Below are positions 47,312 to 64,000 of a DNA stretch of 64,000 nt, piece by piece. Made by a program: the position numbers and the translations under genes. Under the pieces are notes generated by a model. The model was not told where the DNA came from and ran no database searches. It saw only the letters and a program-made list of their open reading frames with translations. The stretch's first letter is position 1. Each line of letters starts with the position of its first letter. Source of the DNA: Anisus vortex (lineage: Eukaryota; Mollusca; Gastropoda; Planorbidae); assembly GCA_949126835.1 (NCBI GenBank), contig OX421497.1:5092636-5156635 (forward strand). Reading direction: 5' to 3'.

Positions 47312-52145
<4,834 letters not shown>

Positions 52146-54480
52146 TAAACCGTATTTCATTTTTTTAAAAATAGAATGTCTATTTTTTTATACTTTCACT
52201 TGTGTTTCCAAGACGAGAAAAACTATACTTAAACCAATCCTTTACTATTATTTTTTAAATAATCCCTTCTAGATGTACTAAACCAAGACCTCCTCACTAA
52301 CCTGGTTTGATATTAACATTATTTCTGTGTATTAATGGCAGTGGAGTATGAGTACCATTATTCTTTCTTCATCCCGGCTCCCCTTCCCCGCACCCAACCC
52401 ATATTTTGTAAAACAAAATATTTAATCTGTTCCTCGCAATGTTTCTTTGTTTTAAATATTATTTTAATAATAATTTCTTTTGGGTAAAAATTATAATCGG
52501 CCTAAATCAAAAGTGTTTTTATTGCAACGAAAAGTTTCAGTTAAAAAAAGATAAGATTTTGCCAAGGGACTGAAAAAGTACACATTGTTGTTTTTTTCTC
52601 CAGCTTTTTATCATTTCATTTTGGGTTTTATTCATTATATGCCAGGAGTTTTTATAGAAGATATAATTGAAAATCGATTGATTGATTTGATATCATCATT
52701 TATTGGCTAGAATTTCATTTGTTATGTTCTGAAAAATGATCATGTGTATGTACATTATGATTTCATAAAAAGATGTTTATTTACTTAGTATAACCAACTC
52801 AATTTGCAATAACATTAATGTTTTGTGTGAGTGGGGCTTTAACTGTGTTTGTGACTGAAGGAATTACTTGGCTGATTCGGTGACTGTTTGGGATGGGTTC
52901 TATACTATATGTACACTCACAAAAGAAGTATTTTTCTCTGAAAGATGGCCAAGCGTTTTTAGTCCAATTTAAACCAACCACAGTGTAGCACTTCAAAGAG
53001 CGCACGGCGCACCATTTTTTTGTTTTCTTGTTTATGTGTTTGGTCGCTGTGTTTTTTTAAAACATCACGAATCGAGTGCAATTTCAAACTGGAGGCGTGT
53101 CTATTTTTGTGTTGGATGTAGACCTTTTGCTCAAAACACCAGTGGTTCAGATATTATAGAACTATACAATTTCTTTGTTTGGGTCAATGTCTTGAAATGT
53201 ACAGATACAGTATTTTGTTTTCAAACAGTTTTCTGTAACCTTTGAGTTTTCTTGTTTTGTTTATCTTGCCATTATTAGCTTGACCCAAACAAGAATGATT
53301 CTTGTCTCTAATGTTTGGGATAAAAAAATGTGTATAAATGTGCCCTAATGATTTAATTTATTTTCAATGTCTCATTGACAAGAGACCTGTCCCCTACTCC
53401 CCAAACAGTCTTATCGTTAAAAGTACGTCTTAAACAAAACTTTATCTTTACCACTACGGTACTCTTTTCCAAAACTTATCAAAATGTATAAATATTTATC
53501 TTTTTTAGCGTTTTTATAAGTATATATATTTAAGTATATATATTTATTTATTTATTGGATAATTATACAGACGCCTTGTAAAATTAATGTGTGTAAATAT
53601 GAAAAAGGCTCTTTTTTTTTTTTTACATTTTTTTTAATTACTCTAGCTGGTGAAAATTTATTTAAAAAAACAAATGAACTTTGAAACTCTTTTGTTTAAG
53701 ACTTATGAGCTTCTATTTATGTTGAAATTTCACGTGTGGTCTTTTTTCCATTCCCGTTTTATCCTATTCATGCTGCATAATATATTATACACTCGTCTTG
53801 CTGGGTTAGTACAGAGCAGATTTGGCAACGCTCAAAGAAGAAGTTGTGCTGCCTAGTGACAAATTGGTTTTGACCTGTTAATACTAAACATATTGAAAAT
53901 CTTCCCAGCCAAGGGAGGGTATAAAGAGGACAGGGTAAAAAAAAAAAAAAAACTATCAATAAAATAAGTGAGCTTTATAATAAGGGATAGCTGCCATGCA
54001 TGCAATGTATGAAATGTTATTGATTCTTTTTTGGTATTTTGTTTTTTTTATTCTTAGGAATGGCGAGAGGGAACAGCGGGGTGTAGATGGTGCCAGCGTA
54101 AGTGTGCTGGCTCAGGTGGTTGGGGGGGTCTGAGAGTCGCAGTTTGGGCTCCCGCTCGCCAGCCCCCCTCCCCCTTAATGCCCTACATTTTCGTATAAGA
54201 GTGTGACACTGTTTGTCACGTGCTAAGGCCAGCAAGCCACAAAACAATTAAAACTAACATGTCACAGATAATTTTTTTTCATTTAAAATGTACATCTCTG
54301 ATTTTTTAACGACTGAGAAGTTGCCTACTATGGACTTAAAAATAATATTCCTTTGGAGTTATTGTTCTTGCAATATTTATTGTCTTTTAGCGGTTTAGCT
54401 TTAGGACCTGTCTTTTTTTCTTCTTCTTTCGCTGTCACATCTTTGTACATAAAATATAACACAGTATGAATCAAATATTT
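52146..54480 (+). other. Probable 3' UTR of the R-Ras gene
   Basis: No open frame continues and no repeat of the families above occurs. T-rich single-copy-looking DNA with AATAAA-like signals (for example TCAATAAAATAAG near 53955). Its assignment as 3' UTR is inferred from position only. A GC-richer patch at 54065-54180 is unidentified. Confidence 0.35.
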
Positions 54481-55617
54481 TTGTATTACCTTGTAATGAT
54501 GTCACAATGAAATGGGTGGTTAAATCTTGATGAAAAACTTTATCATTCTTTTTTTTTATGGAGCTTCATGTACTTTTTCCTTCTTGTATTTGTTGTTGTT
54601 ATTTTGTAATACTCAGTAGGAAGGATGCCAATAATGTTGTCTCCTTCCAGTCTAATTATTTTACTGGCAGTCCTTTTTTATATTCTCCGTAATGTCCATG
54701 AATTGCAGGTTATCTTGCATTGAGGTCAGTCAAGAACCGTCATCCTTTTGCCAATAGTTCACCTAGTTCTTTTTTTTTTTTTTTGCTTCCCGCACTTCTT
54801 TTTCTGTGCTTCAGCACGCAGCTCATGTGCCCAGTTAAGCTTTACGCACATTCTCCCCCCCCCCCTCGCATGTTAGCTATGGAAGGAAGGTCTGTCCCAT
54901 CTTGTGAAAGCCGACGTTCAAAGTGTTTTTTCAAACCTTTTCGCTCGACCCTTCCATTCTCGGTTGGTTTCATGCTGTCAGAAAGTTCCCTAATAAAAGA
55001 CCACATTGCGGGGCTCACTTGTTCTGTCTGAGGCTACTATTGGCACCACCCTGCAAACAGTGGGGCTTCCACGCGGTAAGAGTGCGTTCAACTTTAAAAT
55101 TAATGACGCTGCTAAAGGAATATAGAACATTCGTTTATCTTTTCTTTGTTTATATTTGCATTTTTGTTTCACTTGCTTCTGATTGATATCGTAATTTTAA
55201 CTTGGCTTCATCGATTTCATCGATGGTGCCCTAAGTGTAACCATGGTGATACTCTGAGGGCGTTTCAAGCTTCTAGTTTTTCTTTGGATGTGTTGTTGTT
55301 GTCTCGTTTTAGACCAAAAACCCCACCATGCACCCTTTCTCAAACACATTCACTAGCATTCAATGTTTCTTTATTTTCATTTGTTTCTTTGTATGGTAAC
55401 GATTCAAATCCAGGGCCATGCTGGCAATTTGTTTTTAATCCCTACGGATTAACTCTCCCCCCTCCCGCCCCACAGTGCTATTCTGATTGGCCATAACACT
55501 GGAATGAAAGATGCAATTCAAAATGAGATATAAAAAGAAATTAGTTTTTTTGTTTAAAAAATATGCTGAACTATAAGGCTTACTGTATGGAAAGAGTAGC
55601 TGTTCCTGTCCTTAACT

Positions 55618-55720
55618 TATGTCAGGTACCCACTAGAGCTAGGGCACACCCCTCTTGCGCTCGGTAAAAAAATTCATTAACCAGGATTTAAACCCAGGTA
55701 CTTCAGTATTGCAATCCTTA
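55618..55720 (-). repeat. SINE family 1, head-side fragment
   Basis: Minus orientation: CTGGGTTTAAATCCTGGTTA (B-box region) and CTAGTGGGTACCTGACAT. The tail half is missing. Confidence 0.6.
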
Positions 55721-56764
55721 CTATTATTTACTAATATAATCTACTGAACTTGCAATAACTTTAATTATATTCTTTGAAAAGTATGGTGTTTGGTTCTTTA
55801 AAAAAACTTCCCCAAAAAAACTATTTTGTTCCAGGGGTCCCATTTTTTGCCTAAAGCCGGATTTCAGGCTTTTTGAAAATTTCCATTAAAGGGCAACCCT
55901 CTCAAGAAATAGACAAACAATTAGCTGTTTATCCCCTTCTTTTACACATGCTGCTTATGTAAAGTTTGTAAGTACACCACTATTTGCATCACATAATTAG
56001 TTAGGCTAAATTAAAAATAATGTTTATGATTTGTGACTATACGTATTGTCGCGCGTTCAAGCTTGCATATTAGTTTTTGGAGAGAAAAATTTTTTCAGGC
56101 TTTTTTGTCTGGGCCTGCTGGCATCCCTGTTGTTCTTTAGTCAATGTTCATTCCTTTCGTTTGCTATTTTGGTTCTTATAAAAAACTTTGTTGTGTTCCG
56201 TAATTTTTTTTTCTATATTGGTGCCAACTGATTAGCCCAAAATTGTAAAAAAAAATTTTTAAATGTGTACGTTCTAATATTCTGTAAACAGTGCTTGCAA
56301 GATTATCCAATAGAATTCCCACATATGTCATATGATTTCCTGTTTCTACGTTCTAAGCGCTTTTGTTCACCTTTTGAAAAATTTGCTTGCCTTGGCCATG
56401 GCTCAACTTGGTCGGCTGAAACCATTCCTATGCCTTTAAGGTCCTTGATAAAATTATTAGTTCTTTACTATAGGAAGTTTATCTTATGTTCTCTATGAGT
56501 GAGTTATGATTATTATTTCTTCTAAAAAAAAACAACAACCTGGTTACTGATGCTTTGTGAAGGGGGAAGGGGCAGTCTGAAGAGGTGTGACTTAGCTTAT
56601 CTGTGATAGTGTCCCATCAGAACATTGTATGTTTAGTTTGAGAACTTGCACTGTTCAATTTGAGAACTTGCAATGAAAAAAGAAGAAATAAACCACTGAG
56701 TCCGCAGGCTGATGAAAAGTATTAGTGAGGTTTTAACTAGACTTTTTAGGAATGAATTTTATCA

Positions 56765-56975
56765 GAATACTAGCTAAATTGCCCGGCATTGCAAGGGGGT
56801 AACAATCATCCTACATTGTTATTGCATAAACATGAGAAAAAAAAGCTACCCTAAGGAGAATTGAACCCAAGTCACACTGGTGCCAGGCGGGGATTCGAAC
56901 CACTATACTATATAAGACAGTAAGGTCACGTGACTTTGTGTTGACCAATGGGCATTGAAATTGACACACACACTG
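56765..56975. repeat. CCCGG-hairpin / tRNA-module family, copy 3
   Basis: Begins TAGCTAAATTGCCCGGCATT, carries tRNA-like B-box sequence (complement GGTTCGAATCCCCG) near 56890, and ends GACACACACACTG. Shorter than copies 1 and 2, apparently internally deleted. Confidence 0.6.
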
Positions 56976-57899
56976 TTTCTTTTATCAGAATATTTTCCAC
57001 TTCTTGTTGTTGCTGCTTAGTTGATTCCACATTATCCCACATTTTGTATATGTATGTTTTTTGTGTTTGTGTAGTTTTTCACTGCTTGCTCTTTTGATTC
57101 CAGGTATCAACTGCCTCACAGTTTGCTTTCCACCAAATATATATATATAGATATATATGTATATCCATTTTCTTTTATATCTGTGCATATACATATATAT
57201 TTATGAGTATATTACGCTGTTCATAGTTTTTGCTTCAAATTATTTATTGATTTTATTTTCCTATGTATTGATTGAATAATAATTCTTTTTTTTTTTTTTA
57301 ATGTATAGATTTGTAAATGTGTATATGTCAGTAGATGTGTCTATAGATGCCCATACAATTCATATCTATGTTTTTGATAGCTCATGGCTTCCAGATAGAT
57401 TTTAAAAAGTCCTTAATAACAGCCTGCATTTTTTTGTAGTTTTTTTAAAAAGTATTTAATGATTGCTACTCATTCAAGTACCATAATAATTTAAAATATT
57501 TGAGTTTTTTTAAAGTTTAAGTTTAAGGTGGTGTACAACGCCATTATTTTATTATGTAGTGCTGGGTGTTTATATGATTTTGTTTGTTGATTGTGCACAC
57601 TTCCAGGGCATGTGTCTATTTTCACCATTGACACTGTATACTGTCTTGTATTCACAGTTTAACATTGTACTTTCGGTTCTTCACTGACAGAAGTAAATAT
57701 TATTTGTCTGTTTTCTGAAACTCACAGTGACAGTTGTATTTTTTCCTAAAGACTGAGCACATTATTGAGGCTTTCTGTACCCATGTGCAGGTCACCTGGG
57801 ATGAGCTCTCCCCGTGCTCTTTTGACAGGTTTCTTCATGCTGCACTTGGGTAGACTGAGGCTGTCGTCACAGCTGCTTTATTGACAAGGGCATATTTTA

Positions 57900-58290
57900 T
57901 CTGTATCACCATTCTCCCTGCAGATTTCTGGATGCTGCATGGGCAGACAATTGGCATTTCCTCTCGGTTGATAGAGCGTATTATCTGTATCACCGTTCTC
58001 ACTGCAGATTTCTGTATGCTGCATGGGCAGACAATTGGCATTTCCTCTGGGTTGACAGAGCATATTATCTGTATCACCGTTCTCACTGCAGATTTCTGTA
58101 TGCTGCATGGGCAGACAATTGGCATTTCCTCTCGGTTGATAGAGCGTATTATCTGTATCACCGTTCTCACTGCAGATTTCTGTATGCTGCATGGGCAGAC
58201 AATTGGCATTTCCTCTGGGTTGACAGAGCATATTATCTGCATCACCATTCTCACTGCAGAGATGGGCAGACAATCGTCACAGCTTTCCCA
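57900..58290. repeat. 84-bp tandem array, about 4.5 copies in alternating versions
   Basis: ATGGGCAGACAATTGGCATT recurs at exactly 84-bp steps (GGGCAG at 57941, 58025, 58109 and 58193, with a partial copy at 58265). Units alternate between CTCGGTTGATAGAGCGT and CTGGGTTGACAGAGCAT, giving a 168-bp higher-order repeat. Because 84 is divisible by three, three long frames stay open (131-155 codons on both strands). These are not genes. Confidence 0.95.
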
Positions 58291-59225
58291 GTGATGGTGC
58301 ACATTACTTCTGTACCCACCCCCCTGTGCACATTTCCAGCTCCATTGTCAGTGCACATTTAAGATCCTTTCAATGGCGTTCGCTTTCACATCTTTTGTTA
58401 AACTTTTGGGGGTTTGCTTGTATGAAAGAGTATGCTTGTTAAACTTAAAAGCTAGCTGTTGGTGTTTGTAGGCTTATACAAAAAAATGAAGGACAAACAG
58501 CACACTTTTCATTGCAGTGTGTTTAAATTACTTACAGAAAACAAACAAAATGAAGATATTATATTGATAAACTCTATGACTAGATAAAATAGCTAAAGTA
58601 AATGTTTCTTTTTTTATATATTTTTTTCTTAAACTTACTAAACTTCAAAAATTTGGAAAAAAAACACCATATTAACTTAATAAATGCTGTCTTAATGTCT
58701 AATTTATCTGCACTAGATTGCTGACATGGTCAAATTCTCTGCTGATGTGATAAACTAATTAATTAATGAATATAATTCCTTTTTTGTTTGTTTTGTTTTC
58801 TGTTCACACTAGGATTTTATTAAGCTTCACTAACACAGAAAAAAATATATACAAAAATAGTATAAAAATTTAATTTTCACCTGGTCACAGCTAAGAGTTG
58901 CCTGATTGTGTTTTTGAAATTGTACACTCTGTGTGTGTGTGCGTCAAATGATCGTGTCATATTTTTGTTTGTTTTTGTAACATTCATATTTATATTTTTT
59001 AAAGAAAACTTCAAGTGCTTTCTGTTTTTTTTTTTTATTTATATGCTAACCACAGGACATGCATTTAGGCTTACCTTTTTTTTTTTTTTTTTTGGAAATT
59101 GACAATAAAATGTTCTAAACAAAATTCTTTAGTTTTTGGAGATAATATTTAATTACTTTGTTGGTGTCACTGTATTAGTCCTTATGTTTATCTGAGTATT
59201 TTTATAAAACTTGTATAGTTTACAG

Positions 59226-59730
59226 CACTGAGCTCTAATATATGGAGTGCTCAAAGGAAGTAAATTGTAGGAGAAAATGCGGACTTTTTAATATAGATAG
59301 GTGCACCGTAGACTGAACTATATATAAATTAGCGTCTAAATAATACATGTATAGCCTACTATTATGTATATTAAAATTACTTTCTCAGTTAACATATTAT
59401 TATATAAGCCTATGTGGTATTCAAAGAATTATTCAGACAAATGATCAACCATTTCATCTTTTGACTTGACAAAGAAATGAATCCGGTACTTATTAAAGTT
59501 AACACAACTCTCTAGTATAAGAGAGTAGGCCTATATAGAGTCTATTTAAAATAGTTCATTTTTATCAAATTACAATGACGCAATTACAAAAAGGTTTTAA
59601 ATTTTAAGTAATTTTATGTATATATATGTCAGGACAGGGTGCACCTATCTATATTAACAAGTCCGCATTTTCTCCCATTTTTTCTTCTCTATTTTAATTG
59701 CTTGAGCACTCCATGTATATATAGCTCAGT
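59226..59730. mobile_element. Long inverted repeat, MITE-like foldback, about 500 bp
   Basis: The left arm (about 59226-59309) contains ATGGAGTGCTCAA, GAGAAAATGCGGACTT and AATATAGATAGGTGCACC. The right arm (about 59638-59730) has the same blocks as reverse complement in mirrored order. The central part of about 330 bp is unrelated to the arms. A further partial copy of the arm (GGGAGTGCTCTTATATATAG) lies at 59770. No target duplication was fixed. Confidence 0.75.
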
Positions 59731-60513
59731 GGTTTACAGCACCGAGGTATATATTTATTATTAATATACAGGGAGTGCTCTTATATATAGATAAGTGAAC
59801 CTCCTCAGTAAGATTCCTGATTCTCTGGCTATATATAATCTCTCTCGCACCCGTTTTTTCCCCCTTCTCTCTATTCTGCTCTCTCTGTAATTTTTTTTAA
59901 AGCTTATTCTTACTGGCTCAAAAACGTATTTTAAGACCGCTGACCCTATTGTATTCCGTACCGTACATGTACACCACATTAGAAAGGGAGTAGAGTCGAC
60001 GATATTATTATTTATTATTCTAATAAATAGAAAAAGTGACCTAAAAAAAAGAAATAGTCGGGACGTGAAATTATGTGGGAATTACCGTATCCGACCGTGA
60101 AAATGTAGACTTCTTGGAAAATTTTACTTTTTTTTTTATCACTAAGACATTTCTGTGACCGTAATTTTAATGACAGACAATATCGGACCAGAAAGCGTGA
60201 CAAAGGAATATTTTTAAAACACTGTAATTTGGTTATTGAAACAAGCAATATTACGACCGAAAATCCAGAAGGGACTCAACACTTTTACCTTCTTATCTTA
60301 TATAATACAGAGGCTTTTTTTTTTTGGTCCAACTTTCTTTTTTAATGTCTCTGCAACAAAAATTATAAAAAAATTGGACACATTTTTCGTTGCCCCTTTT
60401 TTTTTAAAAAATTGTTCGTAACACCGTATGAAAATATATATACTGAAGGGCTCAAAGGCGTACAAATACGGCGAAATACGGTCAGGTAGTAGGCCTACCC
60501 ATGTATGTTCTAT

Positions 60514-60709
60514 CAGAGGTCGGCAACCAACGGAACGCGTGCCAGACTTGGCATGCACAGCGATTTTCAATGGCACGCGGAAGACCTCAAAAAAGGCTAT
60601 CCAAGTCTTTTCTAAAAAAAAAAAAAAAAATGCTAATGAAGCTGTTGGCACGCTGAATGAATAAGCAATCCCACTTGGCACGTCGTTATCAAAAGGTTGC
60701 CGATCCCTG
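60514..60709. mobile_element. hAT-type MITE, 196 bp
   Basis: Ends CAGAGGTCGGCAACC and GGTTGCCGATCCCTG. Flanks TGTTCTAT and TGTCATAT match at 6 of 8. The interior shares GCACGCGGAAGACCTC and GTTGGCACGCTGAATGAAT with the element at 3718. Confidence 0.8.
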
Positions 60710-60946
60710 TGTCATATCCTTTACACCATTCAATGAATGGAAGACTTAAACTACCCTTGTAAGTAAGCAATCGTCATTTATGGGGAGTCCAACCAATCGT
60801 TTCAAACTAAATCTTCTGCAATGTTAAGCCACGTGACCCACCACCACTCATAAAAAAAGAGAACAACAAACAAACTTTTAAGTGACTCATTCAAAGCAGT
60901 TGATGGCAGAAAGGACAACAACAAAAATACAAGGCCAAAGTCTTTT

Positions 60947-61048
60947 GAACTGGCTGAAAGGGCTATTAGCGCAGTTCGGCGCATTTCATAGGTGCATATT
61001 TTAATTAGCGCAGTTCAGCGCATTTCATTGGTGCATATATTTTAATTA
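60947..61048. repeat. Tandem duplication of about 48 bp
   Basis: ATTAGCGCAGTTCGGCGCAT plus TTCATAGGTGCATATTTTAA occurs twice in succession (second copy with three changes). Recent local duplication; no further copies were seen. Confidence 0.8.
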
Positions 61049-61417
61049 TTAATGCTCCTGATTTTTTTTAAAAGGCATACAAGAACTAATTTGGTTATTA
61101 TTATATCTAGCCAGAATTAAAAACAACAACCAACCGTTGAAAAGAATGTTTATCTAATATTTGGTCTAAAATAGGGCTCATAGTCAAAAATTTACTCAAT
61201 ATTTTAAACAGATTACAGGTCGATTCAGGGCTAATATTTGTCCCCCTTAAAATAAAGCTAAGTGTTCGCCAAGATGGACATCTTTCCTACCAAATTGATC
61301 CAATTGTAGGGTTAAAATAAAAACAACAAGATGAATGAGGTAGTCTGGCATATTTGCAAAATGAAATATTTTAAATACCTTACAGAAAATGTTAACTGTA
61401 GTTTAATTACAGGCTTT

Positions 61418-62865
61418 CTAACTTTTCAATGGTTTACTGTATTGGTGGAGATAATAAAGAAGACAGGTACACAACAGAGTCACGATCACCAAAATCACAT
61501 CCATCAACGTTTCCACGAAAGGCTTCTTCCTCACTTCTTGTGGTCGCCCGCTGGGAGGGTACGGATTCGGCGCGCGATTAGGCCGGTATTTGAAACCGCC
61601 TGGGCGCCTGACGGATTGTGTCGCCGCGGGTCTGCTGGGCTTCTGAGGCGCCACGGTCGCCGCCCGCTCCCCACCGGACGCCTCCGCGGGCGTGGCGCTG
61701 CTGGTCTCGACCGGCTCCAAAGAGCGGGAGTCGGTCGCCGTTGTGGCGTCCACGTGGACGCTCCTGTTTCTGAGCCCCTGGGAGACTGTTTGCGCGAAGA
61801 CGTACTTGTTGTACTGGGTGATTCTGGGTGGGTTCACTTCCGCCGGATCGAGCCGGTACATTTCTGAAGGCGTTTTCGACCTCGCTGTTATGGGCTTGAA
61901 ACCATGGTACTCTATTTTGTCCTCCTGCATCCATTGATACTCCAACGTCTGCTCGTGGGTTTCTTCCTTGATCAGCCGCACACTCTGGGCAATGGCAATG
62001 TTTTTGTCAATGATGCTGGGAGAGATGGACCTTTCCAACGCGACCTTAGGGGACATTGGCGGCTTAACAGCCTCTGAAGATTTTACTTCTATCGCCTTTT
62101 TCTTGGGCGATTTCGGCGAATCTTTGTATTTACAGCGCCAGATATGGCCTTTTCCTGGCTTGTCCACACATTTTATCGGCTCTTGTTGCGCGGCTAAGGA
62201 TCTGGGGTTTTGTATCGTTTTGGCCAGGACGCTCGTGTCGTCGCTCAAACTACCCACGCCATTCCAAGGGCTCATCTCTTCGTCGGTGTGGAAGGCCCTG
62301 TAGTCGGAATCGTGGCTCTGGCTTCGGCATTTAGCCTTGGCGTGATGCTCTTGACGCTGCCCCGACCTCGACTTGCGTTTCTTTTTCGCTTCGCAGGACG
62401 AGACTTTCCCTTTGGTGCTGTGCTTCCTGTCCAGAGAGCGCGGAGGTTTCATTTCCGCGTTGAATTCGTTTCGACTGTGGGATGATCTCCTGGCTTTGGG
62501 CGACGGAGACGTCAGGCGCTTGTGCATCTTGACGGTCGACTTCCCCGGGGACCGCTTCGTCTTCCAACTGCTGGTGGTGGTCAGCGCCTCCGGGCTGGTG
62601 ATGAAATGTTTGCCCGCCTCCAGTTCCAGCCCGCACGGACTCAAGTCCTCCTCCAAAGCGACATCGCACTTCCTGTGCTGGCTGCTGCGTTTGGTGGCGA
62701 CGTCGGGGCTCCAGTAGGACTTGTCCAGCTTCTTGTGCGCGCTCTCCCGCTCTCCGACGCTGAGCTTGAGCTGCGGCGTCACAAGACCATCGCCTTGATT
62801 CATCTTCTCCATGGAGGAATGGTGCTGGATCTGGCTCGGAATGCTCGAAGTTGGCACTACTGGGG
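61418..62865 (-). CDS. Unrecognised tail-anchored membrane protein, last exon (partial)
   Basis: A minus-strand exon from an AG acceptor at 62866 to the stop TAG at 61418, 481 codons, entering in phase with two bases of a split codon. Not recognised. Residues 1-240 of this exon are Ser/Lys/Arg-rich with many S-P sites (SPKSPKKK, TSPSPKARRSS) and probably disordered. A conserved-looking central block follows (KNIAIAQSVRLIKEE; QWMQEDKIEYHGFKP; TPSEMYRLDP), then a Pro/Arg stretch. Near the end a single hydrophobic helix LMDVILVIVTLLCTCLLYYL is followed by only HQYSKPLKS. This layout fits a tail-anchored protein with the bulk in the cytosol or nucleoplasm. The tail is not the PPPX of KASH proteins. 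The exon is GC-richer than its flanks. The 5' exons are not found up to 64000. Confidence 0.85.
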
Positions 62866-63755
62866 CTGCAAGAAATATTGGAATCATTTAAAATTAACTA
62901 CATTAGAAACGAATCAATTTGTGTTTTATTTCATAATTTCAGATACAAGCAAGACCTAGATCTATAGCATATATAATATACACATTTCATAAAGACGCCA
63001 ATATAAAAAAAAATGAATTTTTCTTAAGTAATCTATTAAAAAATGGTTGAAATGCTAATTTTATTAAATGATTGAACGTAAATAAAGTTGACATTGCAGG
63101 CCTTAATAGGTATACATGGTAGGAGGCCGAAGCACTGATATATAAAAAGAATGGAGTAAGCCTGGAAACCATGTTATTGATGCCAAAATCAAATAGCTTT
63201 CACTTATCTATAAAATTAGATTTCCTAAACACTGACCTGTAAATACAATTCAAGTGACGAAGACATCCTTCTTATCGTATAGATATGTTCTAATTATAGG
63301 TGGTTTATTCCTATAACTCTATAACTCCCTTATATGGATAAGTGAATAGTGCAGATAGTGTAGTGTATTCTAGCCTCAATTTGTACCTCCACATCCATTC
63401 TTTTTATAGATCAGTGGGTTTTTAAAGACATAGTTTATACAACAGAATAAATATATACCTATTATGTTGTCTATACCCCTCCTGCCCCTGTTGCACCCCG
63501 TACATATTTGAACCCCTCACACCTTTCAATTGTGTACGTGCATACTTTTAATTTCCCTAGTCCCCCCAAAAAATAATTTTTTTTTAAGCCATTGTCTTAA
63601 GCCATTTTAAAAAAAACAATTTTGGCCGACCGTTTTCGTTTGCCACATTTGAAATTTATTCAAGAAATAAAATAGAATTTCGACTTCAACTAGGCATCAA
63701 AACAATTGATAAAATAGAACAAGGGTGCAATTAGCGAAAGAGAAACTAATGATAG
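62866..63755. other. Presumed intron of the tail-anchored protein gene
   Basis: AT-rich with no recognised exon or repeat family. The next upstream exon was not found before the right edge. Confidence 0.4.
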
Positions 63756-64000
63756 GGGCCATCCATAAATTACGTCACACGATTAGGGGGGGGGGAGGGG
63801 GTCACGCATTTGTGACGATGTGTGACGAGGGGGGAGGGGGGGGGGGTCTAAGATATCCGACGTCACATAAAAATGGACATTTACTCGCAACTTTCAGGAA
63901 TATACAATTTTAGTTTATCATTTATGCTGCTGACTTTGTTGATTTTATATAAATAGAAGTATGACATTTATGCACACATAAAAACTGTAATTAAATAAAA
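63756..64000. mobile_element. Left end of a GGGGCCATCCATAAATTACGTCA element
   Basis: GGGGCCATCCATAAATTACG, then TCACACGATTAGGGGGG and G-rich runs, matches the terminal layout of the nested element at 16986 (GGGGCGTCCATTAATTACG followed by a homopolymer-rich strip). The other end is not in the window. Confidence 0.55.

Larger units (their letters stand above)
54481..57830. other. Intergenic stretch, AT-rich
   Basis: Apart from the repeat copies listed at 55618 and 56765, nothing recognisable: T tracts, poly-C runs near 54856, and short frames with no motif or splice continuation. It may still belong to an extended 3' UTR (AAATAAA near 56686). Confidence 0.3.

Noticed and set aside
57835..58302. 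Long overlapping open frames (131-155 codons) on both strands
   Set aside because: They lie wholly in the 84-bp tandem array, whose period is a multiple of three; three frames are open for that reason, and no start context, splice sites or motif support a gene.
61331..62959. Several plus-strand ORFs of 80-178 codons
   Set aside because: Antisense shadows of the GC-rich exon of the tail-anchored protein; they have no recognisable motif and cross its splice site.

Overview
The window looks like nuclear DNA of an invertebrate metazoan, most likely a heterobranch gastropod mollusc. The evidence is intron-split genes with GT/AG borders, AT-rich intergenic DNA crowded with short tRNA-derived SINEs and hAT-type MITEs, RTE/CR1-like LINE tails, and a scattered TAGGCCTA octamer. 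The lineage is inferred from general character; no species is claimed.

Five protein-coding genes can be supported. (1) On the minus strand, 10025 to 1672: the first nine coding exons (289 codons) of coproporphyrinogen-III oxidase, a heme-synthesis enzyme; its last part lies beyond the left edge. (2) On the plus strand, 22366-24875: a three-exon gene for a 319-residue basic, Ser/Thr-rich protein I do not recognise. (3) On the minus strand, 42016 to 28798: a complete 14-exon INCENP gene (974 residues), the scaffold of the chromosomal passenger complex, with N-terminal segment, charged helix, IN-box and terminal TSS motif. (4) On the plus strand, 47312-52145: a complete six-exon R-Ras2/TC21-type small GTPase (199 residues, CTIL tail). 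(5) On the minus strand, 62865 to 61418: the last exon (481 codons) of an unrecognised tail-anchored membrane protein whose 5' exons lie to the right. Exon phases agree at every junction of genes 1-4, and this is the main support for the models. CPOX/orphan-319 and INCENP/RRAS2 are divergent neighbours; nothing suggests that the genes share a pathway.

The rest is mostly repeats. One tRNA-derived SINE family occurs about eleven times in both orientations. hAT-like elements with CAGGGGTCGGCAAC-type ends and 8-bp target duplications recur. The most elaborate structure is 15822-20154, a hAT element with an exact 8-bp duplication. A second inverted-repeat element splits its decayed transposase, and that element itself carries a broken BED-finger hAT fragment, a SINE and a small MITE with its own exact 8-bp duplication. 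Tandem arrays have periods of 33, 54, 20, 44 and 84 bp. The 44-bp array lies in an RRAS2 intron and repeats the end of exon 3 with its splice donor. The 54-bp array carries a hairpin in nearly every unit.

Large gaps (10.1-22.3 kb, 24.9-28.8 kb, 42.0-47.3 kb, 52.1-61.4 kb, 62.9-64.0 kb) showed no further convincing exons. The 52.1-61.4 kb stretch may contain a long 3' UTR of the GTPase gene.
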